DNA from: Septoria linicola
Lineage: Eukaryota > Ascomycota > Dothideomycetes > Mycosphaerellales > Mycosphaerellaceae
Length of the DNA: 64,000 nucleotides
Direction: 5' to 3'
Assembly (NCBI GenBank): GCA_024114885.1
Contig: CP099424.1
Location: 186,001-250,000 of the forward strand
Position numbers and translations under genes: made by a program. Below the pieces are notes generated by a model. The model saw only the letters and a list, made by a program, of their open reading frames with translations. It ran no database searches and was not told where the DNA came from. Below, one piece after another: positions 34,726 through 45,339 of this stretch. Within the stretch, counting starts at the first letter, position 1. Every line of letters begins with the position of its first letter.

Positions 34726-34849
34726 AAACAGAGTCAGTCTGACTACTCATTGTTTGCGACCAGCTCACCGAGACGGCCATTAAAGCAAGATCGACGAAAG
34801 AAGTCCCTTTGTACACATATTCTATCACGGCAGGATCTCCGCTCTGGCT

Positions 34850-36485
34850 TCACAGGAAGTCCAGACCAATACCGAAGCTCAGCCCTTTTCGACCTTCTTC
34901 TCCCTTGCGAATGATCAACGGCAAGCTGAAGTTCACCTCGACTCTCGCAGCAGGATGAGCATACACCAATCCGAATCCAGCAGCAGTACTTGGCAGACTG
35001 CTTCCTAAATCGTTTATCGTTCGCACAAGACTGTTTCCCACATCACCAACACTCAGCGGCTGGTCTTTTGCGTCGCCTGATCGCCCATCTCTGAGGGCCA
35101 AAAGTCGGCCCGCATTGACGAAAGCCTGCAGCCTCAAAGGCGTGTCTTTCCCGACTCGTGGGAGAGGAAAGAGTAGCGAGGCACCTCCAGCAGCATACAC
35201 GTCACCTCCAACAGCGTCATTCCCATCTCGTGGTCCTAGACCGGAAAGTCTGAATCCTCGGACATCGGTAGGTCCGCCGAGCTGGAATCGATCGTTGATT
35301 CTGCTTGCACTTGTTCCGTTCTGTCCTCCAAGTGGCAGTGGGGCGAGGAAACCACCTCTTAGACCGGCAGTGAAAGAGACGCCGCTGTCTCCCTGTATAC
35401 CAGGAATAGGGATCGGCAGAGCAGCCTGACTTTCCACTTCATATTTCCCAAATGCCACATCTCCTCCTAACGGTCCCACACCCGCTAGCTCCGACACGGC
35501 CTTGAACAACAGTCCTCTACTCGGCAGCATCGGCACATCCCTCGTATCGTAAGTGAACGTATGGCTCAAGCTCGACTTGAAGCTATCCCCAGCATCCCCT
35601 CGTACCGCCGGACTCGCCTTCTCCGCCAACCCCGTCACCTGCCTCCAAAACCCACTATACCCAAACTCCTGCCTCGTGAAAGGTGAATTTCTCCACAACA
35701 ACCTCGTCTGCCCTCCCCTCAACACCTCCTCATGCGAAGCCCACGGCTTAATCGTACTACTCTTCAGCCCTCCCACCTCCAGTCTCAAATCCGGGTTCGA
35801 CAGAATCGGCGTGTCAAACGTCGCGCTGTACGTCTCTCTCGTCCTCGTTCCCAAACTCGCATGTCCATTCAATCTCTCTCCTCCGCCAAAGAGATTCCTC
35901 AACACGGCATTTACGTACGCGCTACCTTCTGCCGTGCCGGCTTCTGTGCCTGTTTTGATCGTGTACCGCCCTCGTTCTTTCGCAGTGACATAAACGGCGT
36001 AATCCGTCGGTGTAGAATTAGCGTCTGTCGGTTCGGCTTTATCGATGTATGTCGCGATCGGCGGCTGGAAAATGTCTAGACGGCTCAATTTATCCACAGC
36101 GTGTGAGACTTCGGTGAGGGCTTCCTGGAGGGTGTAGTATGGCTCGTCTTTGCTGCCGTCTTTGCTGCTGCGGTTGGCAGTGACGAGGGGATCGAAGATG
36201 CGCTCGAGGAAGCCGCGGCGGGTGTGTGTGGCGTGGAGGACTTTGACCGAGGAGATTGTGACGGGGGCGGTAGAGTTGAGGGCTAGGAGCTCGTGTTGGC
36301 GGGCTTCGGCTTTGGTGTGGGAGGCGGAGATGCGGGAGGTTAGGTCTGCTTCGTGTTGGGCGAGGATTTGCGGGTCGATGGGTTTGCGGAGGTGGGAGAA
36401 GACCTGTGGGTGATGTTAGGGTTAGGGGTTTGGGGGTGGATGGTGAACGATGGCATACATCTTCTCCGGGCGGCGATGTGGCCAT
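34850..36485 (-). CDS. SAM50: sorting and assembly machinery subunit SAM50
   Basis: Mitochondrial outer-membrane Omp85 protein that inserts beta-barrel proteins. Exons 36485-36459 and 36403-34850 give 526 aa. The start is MATSPPGEDVFSHLRKPIDP. The POTRA-like domain (about 55-150) includes TISSVKVLHATHTRRGFLER and ALTEVSHAVDKLSRLDIF. The C-terminal barrel contains GRGYTIK-like (GRYTIKTG), FGGGERLNGHASLGT, FTYDTRDVPMLPSRG and the Omp85 motif INDRFQLGGPTDVRGFRLSG, and ends LSFGIGLDFL, a typical last-strand signal. A start at 36097 would lose the POTRA domain, so the two-exon model is preferred. Intron 1 contains two TTAGGG-like units by chance. Confidence 0.95.
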
Positions 36486-36858
36486 CGCAGTGGGTGGTGA
36501 GCAGGAGTGCCCGGGTGGTTGATGTTAGCTACGATGCAGTGCGAGACGGAGCTCGAGGCATTGAGCAAGGTTGCTGAGCTAAAGCGCGCTAAGCTTCGGT
36601 ATCGTATAAGCCAAAGCTCCTGATCGTGCTACAACCTTTCAGTGAGGCTTCATCTCTCCTCTCTTTACACCCAGTTTCATTGTTTCTGCCCATTACAGCT
36701 CATGACACCATCTGTGAGATGATACGTGCATTCCCTGAGCATGACTATCTGGCTATGACTCGAGCTATATAATCTTCTTCCTCTCGGCCTCGAAGTTGAC
36801 GAGCTCGACCAAGACATTGCTCACTAACTGCGCAACCTGCAACCATGACGACGGCTAA
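36486..36858. other. intergenic, nothing seen
   Basis: Upstream of SAM50 and downstream of the small secreted-protein gene. No supported feature. Confidence 0.45.
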
Positions 36859-37236
36859 CTAGCCCCGACTGTTCTCGCACTGAACTCGCTGTCAGCTTGG
36901 ATTCATACCGTCCCAGCACTGTTTAGATCTTACGCAGTAATACTTGTCCTCAGGATGCGTAGAAAGAACTCTGCAGTTGTTATTCGGAGGGCCGCGAGCC
37001 ATAGTTGGGTCATCAGCAGAGGGGACACACTGTGGCATGATCCATCAGTGACTGGGTCCCATAGTGTCTGCATGCCTCCAGGCACGCGTGACGATCTAAG
37101 ATGGACTTACTCTCCACAGAAAGGGCTGATCACTGAGGTAATCGCAGCCACTCTGGCCAACAGCCTTAAGTTTGCAGTCTGCTGCAGATGCAGTGCTAGC
37201 GATTGCGCATATGAGCGCAAGCATGAAGGACTGCAT
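36859..37236 (-). CDS. small secreted cysteine-rich protein
   Basis: Three exons, 37236-37111, 37029-36934 and 36888-36859, give 83 aa. The signal peptide is MQSFMLALICAIASTASA, with likely cleavage before ADCKL. The mature part has six cysteines (ADCKL, SGCDY, RCVPS, NNCRV, YYCRV and QCENS), enough for three disulphides. Both introns have good GT-AG ends. If intron 2 (36933-36889) is retained, the protein instead ends CVRSKQCWDGMNPS, so two C-termini are possible. The size and pattern match effector-like or antimicrobial-like secreted proteins, but no family is recognised and no function is claimed. Confidence 0.65.
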
Positions 37237-37766
37237 GGTTGGAGGTGAATGAGGTCGAAAAGTCGGTGACTATCAATTTGCGAGGGGATATCACTAATAA
37301 GTACCGGATCTTGAGATGAGCCTTGGGCTACCAGCATCGCGCTGCAATATCGGAGGAAGGCTAGTGCTATACATGTGAGATTTTAGCAATGCTAAGCGCT
37401 AGCCTGAACGTCTAGAACTCTCATGCCGGAGCAATACCGGGTGCTCGTGACCAGCAACCATGCGAGAGGGAAGAGCTCTTCCTTGATCATGCAGTTCAGG
37501 AAGGGTTCGCGAATGCTAATCAGCAACGCCTTCTGACTCTAGTCTGCGGTGAAGCTACGATTTCCTTCCCAGCACAGCTAGCAAAGCAATCACTAATCGG
37601 CCATGTAGAGGACTCCCTCTGGATTGATCAGAAGCAGATCTTCAGTCAACCAGCGAACTACATCCACGTTCCCTCATATGTTATCTGAGCAGATTGCCAA
37701 GTTGAAGATGATATTAATGGCAAGAGAAATCCAACTCGAGTACATCAACAACAACAGTCCGTGCTC
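37237..37766. other. intergenic, nothing certain
   Basis: Promoter side of both flanking genes. An upstream exon for the DUF7730 gene may lie here: a plausible acceptor (caacag) sits just before 37760. No exon could be defined. Confidence 0.4.
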
Positions 37767-38511
37767 ATGAGCCGATTGCCAGCCGAACTGAGATGTCTGG
37801 TTTGGCACCACGTCTTCCAAAGCCTGCTTCATCTAGATCTTGGAGACGGCACTCTGAGGTGGAATCGATGCTATAATCCTTCACACACTCTCGAGCCGAT
37901 GTACGCTCACCGATGCTGGGGCAGATCGTGGACGAAGAAGAGCCCGCCTTCCTTTGCATGGGTCTCGAACAATGGTGACAGATTACTCCCGCTTCTCATG
38001 ACATGCAGACTTATGTATGATCTCGACTCCGGTCATTATCAGGACGACTGAGCTGACTGTGAACAGATACACTGAATCCATCGGCTGTCTCTACAAGAGC
38101 CCAACCTTCTCTTTCAGGCGCTGCGATGCGATCCTGCGTCTTCCGCACGTGCTTTTTTGGACTTGCTTCGAGCAGATCCGGCATCTGCACTTCAGCACAG
38201 CTATGGGAGGAGCCGGACAGTGGTGGACGCCAAATTCAGTGTCAAGCGCGAACTTCGCAGTTCCGGATTCTCCGATGAGGTGGCCCATGGTGTGCAGCAT
38301 GCTTGCCATCATGAAACAACTAGAAACTCTGGACATCGAAATCGATATCCTTCCTCCCCAGGACGCTTGGATGAGGTGGATTGTGGGCCTACTGGAGCCT
38401 CTCAAAATTGTTCGGGCGAATAGATTTGATGTTACACTATCTCCTGGTTTGAGCGACGATGCAAAGAAGCGGCTTGGCCCAGTTCCATTCCGTCTTGTCG
38501 CTATACCATGA
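37767..38511 (+). CDS. DUF7730-type protein, paralogue A
   Basis: Exons 37767-38014 and 38067-38511 join in phase. The domain starts at once with RLPAELRCLVWHHVFQ, then LHLDLGDGTLRWNRCY and LLPLLMTCRLIYTESIGCLY, then FSFRRCDAILRLP and FEQIRHLHFSTAM. This is the architecture of the large DUF7730 family of filamentous fungi, proteins of unknown function often described as F-box-like. Compared with its neighbour at 38845-39837 it lacks an N-terminal tail, so a 5' exon may be missing from this model. The product is about 230 aa. The two genes are tail to tail, 333 bp apart. Confidence 0.65.
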
Positions 38512-38844
38512 ACGGCTGAGATCTACACGCGGCACGTGTGCCATAGGCCCTGGCATTGACGGGATGAACAACCACCACGCAGCTATCAGCCACCGCTGTT
38601 GAGTGAGAATGCCGAAATCATTCGTCTCGACGGGCAAATTGTCGTCACTGAAAGACTCACGACTTGCAACGCGTTCTGAACGGATGGACCTTCAGTACCC
38701 ACTTGCTTTGGCGGCTTCAAAGTGATCCATCACCATGATGAAAGAGGATCGAGCCAAGCCTACCTCGGGCTGGTGCGCCGGCACAAGGTGAGTCTGCTTC
38801 TGAATAAAGGCGGAAGTGTACAGAATGGGAACACGATTGCCAGA
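38512..38844. other. convergent intergenic region, nothing seen
   Basis: 3' flanks of the two DUF7730 genes. No supported feature. Confidence 0.5.
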
Positions 38845-39837
38845 TCATGTATTTCGATCTTCATCTGGGCCAAGCGGAAACCCAGTCCCTCTCCCTTCAC
38901 GCTGCAGCAATTGGAATGGACTACTGCCTAGACATCGCCTGATCCTGTTTGTCAGCTGCTCAGTGATAGTCACTCTATACTGAGTGGCATGTAAAGCTTT
39001 CAAGGGAGTGAGTACCGCTATTACGGAGTCCTCGTCGACTTGCTCGGGACGGCCGGGCGTTAGAGGCCAGAAGGCAACAGTGATTCCAAGAGTCTGCAGT
39101 TGATGCAAGCCGGACAAAATATCGCACTCGGCGAACCATCTTTCAGCATCGTCTGGATGCAGATAGGCATCGCTGGAAACTACGACTGGATCCCTAAGCT
39201 GCACCGGGCATACAAAAGCTGTACTGAGCCGAATGTGGCGGATGTCCTGGAATCGATGCGGCAGGATCACAGCCGGCAACCAAAGAATCGTGTCACTTCG
39301 TCTGAAGTCGAATATCGTAAGGCGATAAAGAAGCTCGACCGACTCCACATACCTTGGCTGTCAGTCAACCTCGAAATGCGGCACGATACGTACTTACAAC
39401 AGCTTGCATGTCAGTAGAAGCGAGCGTATCTTGCGAATGCCATCGATCACCTCGTTATCGGCCCAGAAGCGCTGATTGCGCTTCTCTCTGGTCCAGACTG
39501 TGTGCCAGCATTGATGCCGGAAGCCCAGCATATTGTGGTCGACACTTTCGTAACAGCGAACTTGCTTCAGGTTGCCGTCGCCTAGATCGATGTGTAGAAC
39601 ATCACGCTCGCTGTCTGGAGCAAGAGCATACTCCCAAATCATCAGTCGCAACTCGGCTGGAATTGTCGACACGAAATGTGACTGTGATTGCTGGTCAACG
39701 CCTTCGCTGATAGTGAGCCTGCGGGGACGAATTTCAGGTAGGGACCGCACTGGTGGCTCTGCCGGAGGAGGTGACCGGGGCCGTCGTGGAGGTCTTTGTG
39801 AACGTTTGGACTTGAGAATAAGCTTGAAAAGACCCAT
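38845..39837 (-). CDS. DUF7730-type protein, paralogue B
   Basis: Exons 39837-39398 and 39352-38845 (45-nt intron), about 315 aa. A basic, proline-rich N-terminus (KSKRSQRPPRRPRSPPPAE) precedes the domain: TIPAELRLMIWEYALAP, LHIDLGDGNLKQVRCYES, SLLLTCKLLYVESVELLY, FDFRRSDTILWLP and FQDIRHIRLSTAF. The intron falls at the same point of the domain as in the convergent paralogue (after TCRLI/TCKLL), which confirms both gene models and common descent. Function unknown. Confidence 0.75.
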
Positions 39838-40219
39838 GGTGAAATTGAGTACGGGTTGTGCATGAATGCTCCTCGTGGGCCTAGCATGCCTTTTATATAT
39901 GCCTCCACCACCACCACAGCCAGCACTTGGCGCCTATAGAAGCATAATGCCGAGCCGACAGACCGATGAGATTGCCGATCCCCCGCGCTAAATTCAGTCG
40001 GCGCTCACTTCCACTTTCTTGTGGCATAGGCATGAGAACCAACGTGTGTACAACATCAAGCATAGGTACAGTATCTACATCATGTAGGCATACAGATTCG
40101 ATCATGGCGGCATCACGAACAGTGCACAGCAATCGGCTCGAGCCTCGAGCCGTGAGCCTCCTCCAAATCAATCAAGTTCTTCCTCTTCGGCAGCCTCGAC
40201 CCTCCTTCGGGCTGGACAA
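39838..40219. other. intergenic, nothing seen
   Basis: Between paralogue B and the 3' end of the secreted cysteine protein. No supported feature. Confidence 0.5.
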
Positions 40220-41127
40220 TCAGCAAAGATCACCTCGCTTAGCCTTGTAGCCTGGATCACCACAAGCAGTCAGAGATCCAATGCAGACACCTTCCTTGCA
40301 GGAGCCCTGTGGTGTGAGCCAGCCCCAGAGCGCCACCTGCTTTCCGTTGTCGAACACTTGTGTAACGTTGCCGGCCTGTACAAGGATCAGTATGTGCAAG
40401 ACAACTCGCATACGACTGACTTACGACAGTTCCGAGGCAGACTTCAGTGGTCAGGTTGCATTCGATGTTGTATGGCAAAGGCGCTGGCATAAGGCCTGCG
40501 AGCTCAGCTGAACCATAAGCGCGGCCATCCTTCATCCAGGCAGAGATGGAGGCCTTGCCAGCTGCAAGAGAATGTCAGCCTGTGGCCATCGAATCTGTCC
40601 AAGGTCAATACTTACTGAAGTTCTTGCCGTCACACAACATGTTCTCAATGGTGCCGGAGACAGTGACTGTGCACTTCTGGTACTTGGCATCACAAGTAGC
40701 CTGGACTACAGTAATGGCTTGTTAGCGATGCACACTATCGGTTCAGCTCGAGAGACTTACGTGGAGCAGGCAGTCCAACAACGCTGCTGACGGTTCCAAC
40801 CACGCCATTTCCTGCCGCCACGACAGGTGCCGCAGCACCAATAGCCACACTTGCAGCAGGTGCAACAAGGCCTGATGCGGCTCCAACAACAGGTGCTGCG
40901 ATGTTGGTGACTGGAGCTAGAGCGCCGGCAGGGTTGCCTCTTGCTGCATTACTTCCAGAGCTTACAACACCGCTTACGAGACTCGTGACGCCAGATCCGG
41001 AAAGATGGGTTCCAGTGAGACCAGAGACTGTACCAGTAACTCCACCGAGAACACCTCCGAGAAGTGGGGCTGCGATGGTCGAAGGTACGCTGATGCTCAG
41101 CAGGGCGAAGAGAGTGCTGGAAATCAT
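40220..41127 (-). CDS. secreted protein with Gly/Val/Ala-rich region and cysteine-rich C-terminal domain
   Basis: Four exons, 41127-40761, 40705-40616, 40561-40425 and 40375-40220, give 249 aa. The signal peptide is MISSTLFALLSISVPSTIAA. Residues 20-122 form a low-complexity Gly/Val/Ala/Ser region (GGVLGGVTGTVSGLTG, APVVGAASGLVAPAA). The C-terminal domain (about 125-249) has eight cysteines, in ATCDAKYQKCTV, NMLCDGK, IECNLTTEVCLG, GSCKEGVCIG, TACGD and a final DLC, plus GKQVALWGWLTPQG. All junctions are GT-AG and in phase. The gene looks intact. It may be a cell-wall or effector-type protein. The domain is not recognised. Confidence 0.8.
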
Positions 41128-41870
41128 CTTGTCTTGTGGTTGGAGGCTGCCGAGGATTGGAGATGCGAGGAACGAGTTGAATGTGCTGTGATGAGATTAA
41201 GTTGTGCGGACACTTGCATGGTCTTATCTTATGTATCCTGGTCTGTCTTGCCCACGACCTCACGATCCGTTCTCAATCGGGCTGGACCACCTATTCCTGG
41301 GAGAAAGCAGAAGCCCGACGCGGAGGAAGAATCTGTCATCGATCCAAGCCTGGACGCCCCCGGTTCCACTCCCGATGGTCAGAGCACGCGAAAGGTGAAG
41401 CATCATCGGGCAGTCGAGTCAGAGTTACAGGCCGTGTACTATAGGTCTGGCGTTTGAAACGGCCTTGTGGATCTGGTTGTTTGGTGCCTGGTATCTGATC
41501 TGTGCGGCCACGCGAGCTGCACGTTAGAGGAGCGATATGCAAGGTACGAAAGGCCATTCTCGGTCCTAAACTCAAGTTGTAACAAATCGTACTTAGCGAG
41601 CGTTGTATGCGTACCAGAAAGAGTCAGTTTCAAGTGCCTGGTGCATGACTCGTCAGCCGGAAAATCACGACAATGCATCGCACATGGCCGCACTAACACA
41701 CGCCGGACTCGCACTAAGCCCGAATAGTGTCGTACAACTGCAAGAAAATACTCAAGAATGATGCGCTCGCACACAAATGAGCTTGACGATGGAGAAGACA
41801 TGCAATGGGACATCTACAGCGGGCGAAAATGCCCAGACTACACAAGATAACTGGCCAGACCATAGACGAT
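41128..41870. other. intergenic, no supported gene
   Basis: Upstream of the secreted-protein gene and downstream of the UstYa-like gene. No Kex2-repeat RiPP precursor was seen here. Confidence 0.45.
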
Positions 41871-42698
41871 TCAAACTGGCACCACATCGCTCAAATCCAA
41901 TGCTGGCGCATCCACCAACAAACCATCAAGCCCATCATCGCAGTTCCCAAACTGCTCTCTCAAGGTCTCCTTCCCACTTCGGTCCCGAAAGCACGCTGAA
42001 CGCTCAGTCGCATAATCGCGCAAAGCGTTCCAGTCATTACACATGTGCCATTGACCATCTCCACTTGTGTGCTTCCCCAATGTGTACAGCGGGGTATTAT
42101 CTGCATGGCACATGATGAATTGTCTGAAAGCGTCGAAGCAATGCCTGACATGCTGCACGGGGTAGCTGAGAGGGATACCAGCTTGGCTTTCGAAGAAGAG
42201 CTTCCGCACAATTTTGAGGCAGTGGAGCTGGTGGTAGCTTTCGAGGAGGTAGAGACCTTTGTCTTCGCTGCCTGGGACTGGCATTGATGGTAACCAGTCT
42301 TGTGCAGTGGCGGTGTTGTGATTGACGGCGATATGGCCATGAGCTGTGCTGATGTTGTTCCACAGTATGTCGGTCTCAGTGTCGTTCGGCGAGCTGTAGG
42401 CTGTGTACCAGTGGAGTTGCACTGGTCTCTTCGGTAGCTCAGGCATCTGGGCAATGACTTGGGCGGCGTTTAATCCGGAAGGAGGATGCAATACGATGGC
42501 GTCCGCTCGATGCTCACTGCCATTTGCGAGGTGCAGCAGTGTGGCACCCCAGCCCAAGGCAAACACCAAGTTCGAAGCGAGTAGCATAGCAATCAATGGC
42601 CATCTACACGCTGTCCTGGTACATCTCCCAGTCCTGTCTTCCGAGTTGTGCAGCAGGTACTCATCCTCTGCAAGGACTTGATCCGTGCTTTCGTGCAT
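41871..42698 (-). CDS. UstYa-like oxidase (DUF3328)
   Basis: Member of the UstYa family, enzymes that catalyse oxidative cyclisation or related oxidations in fungal RiPP and other secondary-metabolite pathways. Single exon, 275 aa. One membrane helix at about residues 34-57 (LIAMLLASNLVFALGWGATL). The two diagnostic HxxHC motifs are present: HQLHC at 156-160 and HVRHC at 183-187. The spacing between them and the C-terminal CNDWNALRDYA block are typical, so the enzyme should be functional. No second UstY gene, tyrosinase, peptidase or repeat-containing precursor lies nearby, so a pathway cannot be named. Confidence 0.85.
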   Translation of the reverse strand: MHESTDQVLAEDEYLLHNSEDRTGRCTRTACRWPLIAMLLASNLVFALGWGATLLHLANGSEHRADAIVLHPPSGLNAAQVIAQMPELPKRPVQLHWYTAYSSPNDTETDILWNNISTAHGHIAVNHNTATAQDWLPSMPVPGSEDKGLYLLESYHQLHCLKIVRKLFFESQAGIPLSYPVQHVRHCFDAFRQFIMCHADNTPLYTLGKHTSGDGQWHMCNDWNALRDYATERSACFRDRSGKETLREQFGNCDDGLDGLLVDAPALDLSDVVPV

Positions 42699-43309
42699 GG
42701 TTGTTGGCTCGAGGGGTCTCCAAATGTTGCTGTCTGAATTCAGCCGAACATCAGATGCAGCGACACTTCACGCCTTGCAGTTCTATTGAGAATCTGTCAA
42801 AGCCTTGGCGGTGGTGAAGCACGACGTCGCTGGGCTTCTCGAAGCCTGGTCCCTGAGTCGAGCCACGAGTCATGCCAAGCTATTTCCGTCTCAAAGCGTG
42901 CATACTATAGCTTCCACCTCTTAACAACTAGCGAATTCCGCGTTCCAGAACTGCAACGTCCACAAATGAAGGCGCTCGTGATGCCTACCGTGGTCAAACA
43001 CGCCACAATAAGTCCCCCCATCGGACCAGACGGAACGCTCTGGTTGTATGCACTAGCGACGTCAACCATAGCGAGGAACGAGGTTTCTGGTTGTCAAACA
43101 CGCCACGCGAGCTCGCTCATCGAGATCATACGAGCATAGCTGGGCCGCACAGACTGTCATACAGCAATGTTGAGAGCATCGAGACGTAGGATCGGATAAA
43201 GTGACAGCGTCAGTGCGCCCACGTTCCGAATCCTGTCTGGGCATATAACTCGCTGCTTCTCATTTCTGGCTCGCGTTGTTACAGGCAATTCGCACACACC
43301 TTCGCAACC
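42699..43309. other. divergent intergenic region
   Basis: Shared upstream region of the UstYa-like gene and the receptor-like gene. An 18-bp exact direct repeat, tggt followed by caaacacgccac (with minor flank differences), occurs near 42990 and 43089. No gene seen. Confidence 0.4.
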
Positions 43310-44541
43310 ATGTACGCCATCAGTGAGGCCAGCACGCTCATTCTGACCATCACCTTGACTGTCCTGGCTACTCTCGCGCTTCTTCTTCGCTTGATGCAAG
43401 CAGACCGAGGCGACACCTTCAAGTACAGACGGCATGTCGACGACTATCTCTGCACGATCGCAATGGTGAGTGTGTCCGGTATACTTGTGCTGCATGGCAT
43501 ATGAATTGACTTGCCACATCAGATCCTGCTGTACGCCAGCTCGGCGATCATCTGCTGGGGTGCGTCTGAAGGCTCAGTTGGGAATCACTCCAGCCCGGAA
43601 GACGCAGAGAATTGGTTCATGACTGCCGGACCAGCCTGGATCGTGTTGGCGAAGACGTTTTGGGTGGTCTTCTTCCTGCAGCCACTACAACTTGGATGCA
43701 TTCGCCTGGCAATCCTCTTCCTATACCGCCGCTTTTTCGGATCTTACAAGGCTTTCAACATCGCGAATTGGACAATGATTGCGATTGTGTCTGGTTGGAC
43801 TGTGGCCTTCTTCTTCGGCTTGTTGTTTGACTGTGGGCTGCAGTTTGATGCGAATTGGGGTTCCCTTGGGGAGATCGCCGAGCAGTGTCCGTTCGGCTTC
43901 TTGCCTACAGTCATCTACACTATCATGGATGCGTGCTTGGACCTGTTGGTTTTGTTGTTGCCTATTCCTTGGTAGGCCATCTGCTTGAGACATTTCTGCT
44001 CATGACTTCTGCTGACTCGATCTCATGTAGGATATTCCAGCTCAACTTGTCTCTGTCCAACAAGCTGTCGATCGTGGGCTGCTTTTTGCTTGGCTCTATT
44101 GCTACCGCTGCAGCGTTTGTGCGCATGACAGTCTTTATTCAGACCGGTATCCCGTCTGAAGCCATGAATCGCACGACTGTAATGGGCCTACCCACGTACG
44201 ATATTCTTGGAATTGTATCAGCTGAGGTCTTTTGGACCATGATCGAATCGACAGTCGCTCTGATCGCGGTCTGTCTACCCGCCATCCGCAAAGCAGTCGC
44301 GAAGAGTGCCTTCGGCAAGGCTTTGGGTGTAGCGTCTTTGACGAAGGTGTTCCGCAGCATGGGCTCTTCCAGAGGTCCCGTTGGCATGAACTCAGCAGTC
44401 GCGTCAGAACAGAGTGTGCGCTCGAGATGTTCTGAGAAGATCCCCGTCGGCCGTGTCGTCGAGGTAAGCTCATACTCGGCATAAAGTGATCACTGTCGAT
44501 CAGTTGCTGACACTTCCAAGGTCGAAAAAGCAGATGTGTAA
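43310..44541 (+). CDS. rhodopsin-domain (PTH11/SAT4-like) seven-helix membrane protein
   Basis: Integral membrane protein of the fungal rhodopsin-like domain family, to which PTH11-type receptors and Sat4 belong. Exons 43310-43465, 43523-43971, 44031-44463 and 44521-44541 give 352 aa ending VVEVEKADV. If the last intron is retained, the end is VSSYSA. Seven hydrophobic stretches are visible: LILTITLTVLATLALLLRL, ILLYASSAIICWG, WIVLAKTFWVVFFLQPL, WTMIAIVSGWTVAFFFGLLF, TIMDACLDLLVLLLPIPW, LSIVGCFLLGSIATAAAFV and FWTMIESTVALIAVCLPAI. Helix 5 followed by LNLSLSNKL is characteristic. There is no N-terminal CFEM domain. A ligand cannot be inferred. Confidence 0.85.
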
Positions 44542-45339
44542 GACTGGCCGTATATCTGCAGAAACTCCAGCGAACGACAAGAATTGTGGAGTGTTGCTAC
44601 TTGAGTCTTGCCTCACCTACATGATCTTGGTGGAACTCTTTCTTGTAGTATCAAGCTCAGACTAACTTATCTCATGTCGTACATACGGTTCCTGGCCTGG
44701 TCAGAGAATCCTGGCATACAGCCGCAGCCCGATGTGTGTAAGACATTGCTCCAGATATGATCAATCGCTGTCGAGAATGCCTCTTGCCATGCTGTCTCTT
44801 CGACCTCAGACCTGACTCTCACGCGAAGATTTCACGAGCAGAACTGGAGGCTATGATGTCTTCATCAGCTCACTTGCTCGATTGAGCCCAATGATAGACC
44901 TCATCACGCCCTGTGACTGTCATGAATGAGATGCCCGCATGCAGATACCAGCGCTACGAGGAGGTATGCTGAGGTGCGCCAACGGAACATATAAGCTCGC
45001 AGACTACCTCTATGCGATGCTCATATCATCGATGCATTCTTTCTACCAGTCGATCAAGTGTGTCTCACGTGAGCCTCGGTCGCTTGGAAAGCTTGGCATC
45101 CCCGCAAACGACATCTCACTCTCCTTGTCAATCTTCTCCCTCTGTCACGTTCAATCTCCTCACGCGACAGGCTCGTTCGCCAGAGAAGACATGGGGTCCT
45201 TGCAAAGAAGCTGCCGCTGCCCGCACGCGTGCGAGCAACAGCAGCTCGCGCGCCCACAACCAGATGATTCCATCATCTATGGCCGACGGCACAGCACTGT
45301 CCATACCAGCGTCTCGTCTATCACGGGTTCCACAGCAGG
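44542..45339. other. intergenic, nothing seen
   Basis: Upstream region of the AlcR-type regulator. No supported coding sequence or repeat. Confidence 0.45.

Noticed and set aside
36404..36430. Telomere-like TTAGGG units
   Set aside because: Only about two units, inside the first intron of SAM50. No array and no chromosome-end context.
40220..42698. RiPP (dikaritin-like) cluster
   Set aside because: One UstYa-like gene is present, but no repeat precursor with Kex2 sites, no second UstY gene, no tyrosinase and no peptidase.
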